Assembly: GCA_018365815.1 (NCBI GenBank)
Contig: JAGZJH010000023.1
Location: 1-37,656 of the forward strand
Length of the DNA stretch: 37,656 bases
Origin: Erysipelotrichaceae bacterium
Lineage (GTDB): Bacteria; Bacillota_I; Bacilli_A; Erysipelotrichales; Coprobacillaceae
Reading direction: 5' to 3'
The position numbers and the translations under genes were made by a program. The notes beneath the pieces are model-generated. The model was not told where the DNA came from. It made no database searches and was given only the letters and a program-made list of their open reading frames with translations. This document shows positions 17,140 to 23,831 of this stretch, piece by piece. Each line of letters opens with the position of its first letter. Within the stretch, counting starts at the first letter, position 1.

Positions 17140-17820
17140 ATGCAATATGAAATTAAAGGAACACCTTTACCGGTGGTTATTTGTCACTTAAATCCTAATG
17201 AATCAATGATTACAGAAAGTGGTGCGATGAGTTGGATGAGTGAAGATATGATCATGGAAACAACAAGTAATGGTGGGATTGGAAAAATGTTTGGACGTAT
17301 GTTTTCAGGTGAAACGTTATTTTTAAATCGTTATACTGCCGGACCAACGGGTGGACAAATAGCTTTTGCTTCATGTTTCCCTGGGTCTATTTTAGCGTTT
17401 GACATTACAGAAGATAATCCACTAATAGTTCAAAAATCAGGATTTTTAGCTTCTGAACCGACAGTTCAATTATCTACCCACTTTCAAAAACGTTTTAGTT
17501 CTGGATTTTTTGGTGGTGAAGGATTTATTATGCAAAAACTTAGCGGTCGTGGTAAAGCATTTATCGAAATAGATGGTCATGTTGAGGTATATGATTTAGC
17601 ACCAGGACAAAAAATGGTCATTGACACCGGTTATTTAGCTGCAATGGAAGCAACTTGTCAGTTAGAAATTAAAAGTATAAAAGGTGTAAAAAATATGTTA
17701 TTTGGCGGTGAAGGAATCTTCAATACCGTTGTAACCGGCCCGGGTAAAATTTACTTGCAAACTATGCCAATTGTGAATTTAGCAGGAGCGATTATTCCTT
17801 TTATTCCGACTTCTAAATAA
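17140..17820 (+). CDS. TIGR00266/AIM24 family protein
   Basis: A 226-residue beta-rich protein of the TIGR00266 (AIM24-like) family. Family features are the GAMSWMSEDM segment near residue 30, the RMFSGETLFLNRYTA segment, the FGGEGFIMQKLSGRGKAFI block and the final PGKIYLQTMP stretch. Length is typical. The biochemical role is not established; the mitochondrial relative AIM24 affects inner membrane organisation. The ATG has a full AAAGGAGG upstream. The gene stands alone, with its own terminator and a tandem repeat in its promoter region. Confidence 0.88.
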   Translation: MQYEIKGTPLPVVICHLNPNESMITESGAMSWMSEDMIMETTSNGGIGKMFGRMFSGETLFLNRYTAGPTGGQIAFASCFPGSILAFDITEDNPLIVQKSGFLASEPTVQLSTHFQKRFSSGFFGGEGFIMQKLSGRGKAFIEIDGHVEVYDLAPGQKMVIDTGYLAAMEATCQLEIKSIKGVKNMLFGGEGIFNTVVTGPGKIYLQTMPIVNLAGAIIPFIPTSK

Positions 17821-17823
17821 TTT

Positions 17824-17853
17824 AAAACATCGGCTTAAACACCGGTGTTTTTT
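17824..17853 (+). terminator. Terminator after the TIGR00266 gene
   Basis: AAAACATCGG (17824-17833) pairs with CCGGTGTTTT (17842-17851), with one U-G pair, followed by further T residues. Confidence 0.75.
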
Positions 17854-17856
17854 ATT

Positions 17857-18258
17857 TTATATTTCTAATTCATTTATCCCTATATCGGTTTCATGTTTCC
17901 ATGATTGTTCGCTACGTGTACCATAAACATATTAATAAGGAAACACTTGAACTTATTTCAAAAGTTTACGAATTATTTTTAAAGACGCCTCAGTTAAATA
18001 AGCCAGTTCTTCTTGTGAAGATCCCTAATTTATATAAATATTCGTTTGACAGCACATTTTATGTTTTAAATCTTCTAATCATTCATCTAAAACGTCATTT
18101 AAAAATGGCGAAACGCAAATTACTTTTAAATAAATATGCGACATTGACTAATTGCATATCATACCATTAATCCTCCCATTGAACTCCCACCAATTCCTGT
18201 ATACTCGTGTTTTTTAAAGTTAGCTAATGTAAATCAATATAAGACTTTAACTTTTTAA
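17857..18258 (-). pseudogene. Remnant of an alpha/beta-hydrolase (esterase) gene
   Basis: No intact gene covers this ~400-base stretch. On the minus strand three reading-frame blocks together resemble the C-terminal half of a putative esterase. They are KKHEYTGIGGSSMGGLM (nucleophile elbow GSSMGG), then a frameshift and IYLKVICVSPFLNDVLDE, then GSSQEELAYLTEASLKIIRK, and finally GTRSEQSWKHE near the stop at 17857. In such enzymes the last block is normally GGTHSE; here Arg replaces the catalytic His. Several in-frame stops (TGA, TAG, TAA) interrupt it, and the N-terminal half is gone. The plus-strand open frame over the same bases is not a gene. Confidence 0.7.
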
Positions 18259-18311
18259 CCATCCATATTTTTAATTACTATAGCATTTAAAATAAAGAAA
18301 GAAAATCAAAT

Positions 18312-19001
18312 CTATGACTTTCTAGCCTTTATCACCAATGAAAAACTACTTTCTAAATCAAATCGGGCATAATCAAAACTTCCATAACACACAATATCAT
18401 TAAAATGTGCCTCTTTTAACATCTTCATTAATGTTTCATATTGAATAGGATATAACTTTGTCGTTTGCTTAAAAGTTTGATTTTGAGTATTTAAAGTAGT
18501 GCTAAAATTTAAATAAGGTAAGTTAAATTGATAATGTCTTATAAATTCAACTTTATCATTTTTAATTAAAGGTAATGTTTCAATATGATTTTTTAAAATA
18601 CGCTCATAATTTACAATCTGAATGACTAAAGTTCCATTTTCATTTAAGCAATGATAAAATTTTTCAACCATGTTTTTTATTTCTGTTTCATCATTTAAAT
18701 GAGCCAATGTATTACCAATACAATAAATTCCATCATAATGTCCTTCAATGTTTTTCATATCCATGACTTTAAATTGTACATTAGAATGTTTTTTTAATGC
18801 ATAGTTAATCATTTGTGAGTCAAAATCAATTGCTTCAACATTAAAATCAGATGATAATGCATTTGCATAACTTCCCGTTGCACATCCCACATCTAATAAG
18901 TATGTTTGATTTTTAAAAGCCGTTTTTAAAAAGTTTAAAGTTTTTTGATTAAGTGGGAATATATTATCATAGGATACTGCAATATGTTCATAAAAACGCA
19001 T
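18312..19001 (-). CDS. Class I SAM-dependent methyltransferase
   Basis: A 229-residue Rossmann-fold methyltransferase. The SAM-binding motif I is LLDVGCATGSY (about residues 35-45), the acidic motif II is VEAIDFDSQMI, and GIYCIGNTLAHL is the motif IV region. The substrate is unknown. The start has GGAGGAG upstream and lies 13 bases after the permease stop, so the two genes form one operon. The methylated compound might be related to what the permease carries. Confidence 0.85.
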   Translation of the reverse strand: MRFYEHIAVSYDNIFPLNQKTLNFLKTAFKNQTYLLDVGCATGSYANALSSDFNVEAIDFDSQMINYALKKHSNVQFKVMDMKNIEGHYDGIYCIGNTLAHLNDETEIKNMVEKFYHCLNENGTLVIQIVNYERILKNHIETLPLIKNDKVEFIRHYQFNLPYLNFSTTLNTQNQTFKQTTKLYPIQYETLMKMLKEAHFNDIVCYGSFDYARFDLESSFSLVIKARKS

Positions 19002-19014
19002 AAATCTCCTCCGT

Positions 19015-20376
19015 TTATAGTTGTTTGTTTTTAGGTTTAAATAACCAGCCTGCTAAAATTCCAATAATTCCAATGAAAAAATATGTATTAAATTGTGGTT
19101 GTATAATGCCTCCATAAATCACCATTATAGCTCCAAATAAAGCTAATGTTGGATAAATAAATCGTTCTTTAACAGACAATTTTTGTTGTTCTACTCCTTT
19201 AAATATTACCGCAATATACAACAAACTATTAAAAATATATGTTAAAACAATGGGTAAATTATCAACTTCTAAACCTTGTAGTAATGTAAATCCATAATTA
19301 ACCCCGTCAACTGATAAAAAGTGTAGTATTGTCCAAATTAATACTAATCCTAATGTTAATCCTACTGAGTGAATAGGAATGTCATATTTTTTATTAATCT
19401 TAGAAAAAATATCACTTCTGACAATTTCTTTTCTTAAAGCTAAAGCATAAGGTAAACGAATATAACCAAGTACTAATCCATTTAATGTTCCTAAAATCGA
19501 TATAACAACTAATATTAAAACAATTTTCATTCCGTTTGGTCCAAATAGTTGTAAAGCAACTAATTGTAAAGGATCAACACCCTGTAATATTTTTTCAGGT
19601 GAAGCCAAAACACTTACTCCTACAAAATAAGCAACATAAATTGATGTAATGATTAAAGGACCAATAGTTAAGGCTAAAGGAAGTAGTCGTTTAGGATTTT
19701 TAATTTCATGAGCAATCGAGGGAGCAACTAACCACCCATCAAATGCAAAAACGACAATCACTAATGCACTTAAAAAACCACTGCTGCTTGTATGATAAAC
19801 TTGCGAGGATTGGATGACTAATGAACTATCCCCAAACATAAATCCTCCGATTGATAAAATCGCTAAAGCCAATAGTTTAATCACCATTGCAAAGTTTTGG
19901 AATTTTCCCGCAAGTAATGTATGAAAGCAATTGAGTAGATACACACCTAATAAATAAAGAAGTGTAATCATCCAAACTTCTTTACCAAAGGTTTTAGAAA
20001 CTAATAAATTAGGTAAGTTGAATAAGGCACAAGTATAGTTTGCCCCTACCCATGCAATAATTGCAATAATAGCTGGAAAATAAAATACCATTTGAAACCA
20101 ACCTGCTAAATATCCAAGTGATTTTCCCCAAGCCATTTCGCTATAAGTTACAATTCCCCCTACTGTGCTTTTGTTTTTAGCATATAAGGAAACTGTTAAT
20201 CCACCAAAAACAATTCCTAATGCAGCCACTAAAAACACAAACACGCCCATTAAAATATTACCATTAACTTTTATTAGAATTTGTGGTGTTTTAAAAAATA
20301 TCCCTGAACCTACTACAATTCCCACAATCATTGCGACAGTTGTTGTAAAACCGAATTTCTCTTTTTGTTTATCCAT
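19015..20376 (-). CDS. APC superfamily amino acid permease
   Basis: A 453-residue transporter with about 12 membrane segments. The first helix carries TVAMIVGIVVGSGIFFKTP, the unwound GSGIFF element that binds the amino group in APC transporters. It resembles SteT/YfnA-type permeases or exchangers; specificity cannot be read. I chose the ATG at 20376, preceded by GGAGGAG; an in-frame TTG at 20388 lies ahead of that site. A TATAAT lies about 26 bases upstream (minus strand, 20407-20402). It is the first gene of an operon with the methyltransferase. Confidence 0.88.
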   Translation of the reverse strand: MDKQKEKFGFTTTVAMIVGIVVGSGIFFKTPQILIKVNGNILMGVFVFLVAALGIVFGGLTVSLYAKNKSTVGGIVTYSEMAWGKSLGYLAGWFQMVFYFPAIIAIIAWVGANYTCALFNLPNLLVSKTFGKEVWMITLLYLLGVYLLNCFHTLLAGKFQNFAMVIKLLALAILSIGGFMFGDSSLVIQSSQVYHTSSSGFLSALVIVVFAFDGWLVAPSIAHEIKNPKRLLPLALTIGPLIITSIYVAYFVGVSVLASPEKILQGVDPLQLVALQLFGPNGMKIVLILVVISILGTLNGLVLGYIRLPYALALRKEIVRSDIFSKINKKYDIPIHSVGLTLGLVLIWTILHFLSVDGVNYGFTLLQGLEVDNLPIVLTYIFNSLLYIAVIFKGVEQQKLSVKERFIYPTLALFGAIMVIYGGIIQPQFNTYFFIGIIGILAGWLFKPKNKQL

Positions 20377-20401
20377 AAACTCCTCCAAAATAAAATACGC
20401 T

Positions 20402-20407
20402 TTATTA
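20402..20407 (-). promoter_or_regulatory. -10 box of the permease-methyltransferase operon
   Basis: TATAAT on the minus strand, 26 bases before the permease ATG. No strong -35 is seen. Confidence 0.4.
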
Positions 20408-20439
20408 TATCATTCCTGTGTTTAAATGAATAGAGAAAT

Positions 20440-20700
20440 AATAAAAAAGTGGATTGTCAACACTAAATTAGACAAATTTTATGAGAACATCCGATATTCT
20501 ACAAGTATCATGTAATTTAAAGAGATATTTTTAAATCCAGTCTGAACAAATGCAATATTGGATAGAGTTTTACATCATTCACATGTGATTAATATCATAG
20601 ATAAATCATATAAAATTAAAGACTACTATAGTGATCTCGAAAATTAAAAGTATACATTCTTATATGATCAAAATTGTGCCTTTTTCTTGTTCTCATCATT
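20440..20700 (+). mobile_element. Relic of an IS21-family element (istB 3' end)
   Basis: The ~425-base gap between the permease and radical SAM genes holds no intact gene. On the plus strand 20534-20647 reads as the C-terminus of an IstB-type transposition ATPase: NAILDRVLHHSHVINI then KSYKIKDYYSDLEN and stop, interrupted by one TGA. Upstream, GTCAACACTAAATTAGACAA (around 20457-20476) looks like an IS terminal sequence. The rest of istB and all of istA are missing. The bases after 20700 up to 20801 hold nothing I can identify. Confidence 0.55.
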
Positions 20701-20801
20701 AAAGCGTTGAATTGTTATCTAACCATCTTTTTTGAAAAAATATGACATCATAATATCACCAACTTCTAAAAATAATTTATTACTCTTATCAAATGGATTT
20801 A

Positions 20802-21683
20802 TTACAAAAATTCATCAAATAAACTCAACTGAATATTTTTATTCTTTTCTTCAAATTGACTTAAATATTTAAAGATAGTTTTATTATCATGTTCTATTCC
20901 GTTATCTTCACATATTTGATGAAAAAGTTTCATCAACTCTGCATTATTAGGACTATTTACTTGATAACGCGCACCATAAGTCTGTATATATTTGTTTTTT
21001 AAACCCGGAAATAATCTATCTAACTGACTATAAAAATATTCTCTATTTCCCTTACGTAGTGTTACTCCCATTCCAAAGCAAATGACACCATAAACTTTTG
21101 CTTCAATACAATAGTTTAAAATTCCTTTAATATTTTCTTCCGTGTCATTGATAAAAGGAAGAATAGGACAAAGCCAAACAACTGTGGGAATACCTGCTTC
21201 ATGTAATTTTTTTAAAACTTCAACTCTCTCTTTTGTGGTGCTAACATTAGGTTCAATCTTTTTGCATAACTCCTCATCATAAGTTGTTAATGTCATTTGA
21301 ACGACACATTTTGTTTTGTCATTAATAGCCTTTAATAAATCTAAATCCTTTAATACACGATTAGATTTTGTAATCAAAGTAAATCCAAAACCATACTTAT
21401 AGGCTAACGCTAATGCTTTTTTAACACTTTCAAATTCATCTTCAAGTGGAATATAAGGATCAGTCATAGAACCAGTTCCTAACATACATTTTACACGTTT
21501 TCTTTTTAAAGTGTTTTCTAAAAGAACAATAGCGTTTTCTTTGATTTCAACATCTTCAAAATCATGTTCCATATGGTAACATTTACTTCTTGAATCACAA
21601 TATATGCAACCATGCGTACACCCTCGATATAAATTCATTCCATTTGATGAAGATAGAATCCCTTTTACTTTTTTTAAGTGCAT
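20802..21683 (-). CDS. Radical SAM protein, spore photoproduct lyase-like (COG1533)
   Basis: A 293-residue radical SAM enzyme. The [4Fe-4S] motif is CTHGCIYC (Cys22, Cys26, Cys29), and YRGCTHGCIYCDSR is typical of SplB-like proteins. GTGSMTDPYIPLE follows at about 69-81. The hydrogen-donor cysteine that true spore photoproduct lyase carries is not evident in that region, so a DNA-repair role like SPL is not assured. The protein ends in QLSLFDEFL, matching the sliding-clamp binding pentapeptide QLxLF. The start has GGAGG upstream and lies 12 bases after the YoaP-type acetyltransferase gene, so both are in one operon behind the WYL regulator gene. Confidence 0.85.
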   Translation of the reverse strand: MHLKKVKGILSSSNGMNLYRGCTHGCIYCDSRSKCYHMEHDFEDVEIKENAIVLLENTLKRKRVKCMLGTGSMTDPYIPLEDEFESVKKALALAYKYGFGFTLITKSNRVLKDLDLLKAINDKTKCVVQMTLTTYDEELCKKIEPNVSTTKERVEVLKKLHEAGIPTVVWLCPILPFINDTEENIKGILNYCIEAKVYGVICFGMGVTLRKGNREYFYSQLDRLFPGLKNKYIQTYGARYQVNSPNNAELMKLFHQICEDNGIEHDNKTIFKYLSQFEEKNKNIQLSLFDEFL

Positions 21684-21695
21684 AAATATCCTCCT

Positions 21696-22445
21696 TTATA
21701 ATTGAAATTTCTTTTTCAAAAAAGTTTCATTTAAAAGATGATTAGTCACAAAATTCCCATTATAAAAAACCGCCCAGTTATTGAAAACACAAGGAAGATT
21801 TTTTGCTGTTTCTAAAGTATCTACAGCAATTAGATTCAATGGTATATTATTTTTATGACAGTATTCTTGCACTTGTTCAATGCAATTAGGAATATATGGA
21901 CATTGTAATCCATAATAAATTGTTAGTTCCTTTTGATCTATTGTCATTTTTTTTACGTTTTCAGAAAAACAAGGCTTTTTCCCATCAAAAGACAATGATA
22001 ATAGCTCATAATCATTCCCTGCAGTATCTGTCACTTCAAAACCATATTTCAGAAAAAATTTCTTATCAGATAAAAAAGGCTTTTTCTTTTTTGAACTAAG
22101 AACACATATACCAGATTTCCCAGTTATCTTTGCATCATGAATACAATACTCAAGTAAAGATTTTGCGTATCCTTTTTTCTTAAAAGAACCAGATACCCAA
22201 AGACAGTAAATATACAAATAGTTTTCTCCTAAAATAGGCACCCATGCTGTTTCTATTGGAGCATATTCAATAAATACTTTTCCGTTTTTGTCAAGTTTAC
22301 GAAAAACATGATCTTCTTCAATGCGCTTTTTTAGCCATTGTTTTTTTATGGATACCCCAATTTGATGTTTTTTATCAGAAATTGCACAACATATATGTTC
22401 TGTATCAAGATTATCTAGCGTTAAGTTTATATATGTTTCAGTCAT
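21696..22445 (-). CDS. GNAT acetyltransferase with C-terminal YoaP-type domain
   Basis: A 249-residue protein. Residues ~1-155 form a GNAT fold with a motif A region at LWVSGSFKKKGYAKSLLEYC. Residues ~165-249 match the YoaP-type, thioredoxin-like extension, with LTIYYGLQCPYIPNCIEQV and a later FNNWAVFYNGNFVTNHLL segment. The two cysteines CPYIPNC are spaced more widely than a classic CxxC. The substrate is unknown. The start has AGGGGTG upstream, and a TGACA/TGTCA dyad sits over the expected -35 of its promoter. It is the first gene of the two-gene operon with the radical SAM protein. Confidence 0.8.
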   Translation of the reverse strand: MTETYINLTLDNLDTEHICCAISDKKHQIGVSIKKQWLKKRIEEDHVFRKLDKNGKVFIEYAPIETAWVPILGENYLYIYCLWVSGSFKKKGYAKSLLEYCIHDAKITGKSGICVLSSKKKKPFLSDKKFFLKYGFEVTDTAGNDYELLSLSFDGKKPCFSENVKKMTIDQKELTIYYGLQCPYIPNCIEQVQEYCHKNNIPLNLIAVDTLETAKNLPCVFNNWAVFYNGNFVTNHLLNETFLKKKFQL

Positions 22446-22478
22446 AAAATGTTCACCCCTTATTACTTTTCCATCTGT

Positions 22479-22511
22479 ATTATATCATAATAACCTTGAC
22501 AACGTCTGTCA
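22479..22511 (-). promoter_or_regulatory. Promoter and candidate operator of the YoaP-GNAT/radical SAM operon
   Basis: On the minus strand an extended -10, TGATATAAT (TATAAT at 22484-22479), lies ~35 bases before the start. A dyad TGACA-GACGT-TGTCA (22511-22497) covers the -35 position. The half-sites equal those in the regulator's own promoter. The dyad overlaps the regulator's stop codon. Confidence 0.5.
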
Positions 22512-23405
22512 TGGTTTATTTCGCTTACATATTTTTTCAGCTTCATTGTAGACAATATTTTTTAAATACTTTGGTTCTAGGATACACACCTTTGAACCAA
22601 AAGAAAGTAGATAACTCATTAGCCATTCATCTATAGGCATTGTAGTAGAAACAATAAAATCTCCATTATCATCTTGATTGATTTCATCAACATCAAATTC
22701 ATCATAAATCCGATAAGCCAATGCTTTAGGAAAACGCATTACAACATTTTCACAGTTTACTTTCATTTCCTTTTGCTCTTCTTCTGGAAATTCCATGGGA
22801 TTAAAATTTTTTTCGATATCCTTTGCTTGTATAATACGTGTCAACTTAAAAATACGAAAATCGGATTTATTCATACAAAAGGCTTTTACATACCAGTTTT
22901 TTGATTTATATACCATTTTAAGTGGACAAATCACTCTTTCAATCACTTCTCCACGCGTATTTGCATAAACAATGCATTGCATTTTGTGTGCGATAATGGC
23001 TTCTTTTAACTTTTGAAACATGGTATTATCTTGTGTTTTATTACCCCAACGTGAAAAATCAACTTCAAGCCAGTCTTCACTCTTTTTGTTAAAAATTGCG
23101 GATAACTTTGATAGGGTCTCACTATTATGATGATCTACAATAGATACACTTTTTAATGCGGTTATTATATCTTCTTTTTCTTTGTCAGATAAAAGCAATC
23201 TATCTAAAACAAAACTATCTGCTATCTGTATGCCACCATTTCTTCCTGTTGTCACATAAATAGGCACACCTGCACTACTAATCATATCAATATCTCTATA
23301 AATAGTTCGCACTGATACTTCTAATTTTTTTGACAATTCTGGAGCAGTGGATCTTCCATTTTCCATTAAATAATAAATAATTCTAAATAATCTGCTCTCT
23401 TTCAT
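22509..23405 (-). CDS. YafY-type transcriptional regulator (HTH plus WYL domain)
   Basis: A 298-residue regulator. Residues ~5-60 are a DeoR/YafY winged helix (LSKKLEVSVRTIYRDIDMIS). Residues ~130-210 are a WYL domain with KMVYKSKNWYVKAFCM and RIFKLTRI, and a WCX-type C-terminal part follows. WYL domains bind nucleic-acid-derived or other ligands and often act in DNA damage or phage defence control. I chose the ATG at 23405; the open frame to 23453 would include its own -10 and -35. It precedes the YoaP-GNAT/radical SAM pair on the same strand and probably represses both that operon and itself. Confidence 0.88.
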   Translation of the reverse strand: MKESRLFRIIYYLMENGRSTAPELSKKLEVSVRTIYRDIDMISSAGVPIYVTTGRNGGIQIADSFVLDRLLLSDKEKEDIITALKSVSIVDHHNSETLSKLSAIFNKKSEDWLEVDFSRWGNKTQDNTMFQKLKEAIIAHKMQCIVYANTRGEVIERVICPLKMVYKSKNWYVKAFCMNKSDFRIFKLTRIIQAKDIEKNFNPMEFPEEEQKEMKVNCENVVMRFPKALAYRIYDEFDVDEINQDDNGDFIVSTTMPIDEWLMSYLLSFGSKVCILEPKYLKNIVYNEAEKICKRNKP

Positions 23406-23435
23406 ATAGTCCCTCACTCCTTTGTCTCTTAAATT

Positions 23436-23464
23436 ATCATATAAATATGACATCTACATGTCAA
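23436..23464 (-). promoter_or_regulatory. Consensus promoter with overlapping dyad ahead of the WYL regulator
   Basis: On the minus strand TTGACA (23464-23459), a 17-bp spacer and TATGAT (23441-23436). A dyad TGACA-TGTAGA-TGTCA (23463-23448) covers the -35. Its half-sites match those at 22497-22511, suggesting autoregulation. Confidence 0.65.
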
Positions 23465-23556
23465 GATTTGCGGTAATTTTAAAGACTTATTATAATCTTA
23501 AATTCAATAACTTTCTATTTATAGATTTGTGTCTTTCTAATTTGAATATCAATAAT

Positions 23557-23745
23557 TTAGAAAATAGAAAAAAATAGGTTATTTTCAAATATCCTTTTGT
23601 TTAAAACAACTACACCACTTTCTCATTTACCAACAACCAAAATACTTACATCTAATAACGTAGCGAATTGTTCTTAGGTGTAGTTTAATGCTAATCTTTT
23701 TTGTTTTATAATTTCATTAATTTCATAATAATCTTCTTCTAATTA
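23557..23745 (-). pseudogene. Remnant of an XRE-type helix-turn-helix regulator
   Basis: The 362-base gap 23465-23826 has no intact gene. On the minus strand one frame reads EIIKQKRLALNYT-stop-EQFATLLDVS, then VVGK-stop-ESG. This is the Cro/C1-type HTH pattern (LTQEQLAxLLxVSxxTVSKWESG) with TAA where Gln and TGA where Trp are expected; each is a single-base change. The C-terminal part is unrecognisable and ends in a stop near 23557. I see nothing else in the gap except the terminator at its right end. Confidence 0.6.
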
Positions 23746-23809
23746 GAGTATAAATAATTTAACTCAATGATACAATTGAATAAAATATAATTAATTCATT
23801 AAAAATTAA

Positions 23810-23831
23810 AATAGGTGCCTAAACACCTATT
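23810..23831 (-). terminator. Terminator of the ABC exporter operon
   Basis: AATAGGTG and CACCTATT pair perfectly around a six-base loop; on the minus strand TTAATTTTTA follows. The stem includes the permease stop codon. Confidence 0.7.

Noticed and set aside
17901..18170. An 89-residue plus-strand open frame
   Set aside because: It has no ribosome binding site and no recognisable features, and it lies antisense to the esterase remnant, whose blocks give a better explanation.
23557..23745. TGA read as tryptophan (Mycoplasma code), which would partly restore the XRE relic
   Set aside because: Intact genes such as dpaA and the WYL regulator end in TGA and use TGG for Trp, and the same relic also contains TAA.
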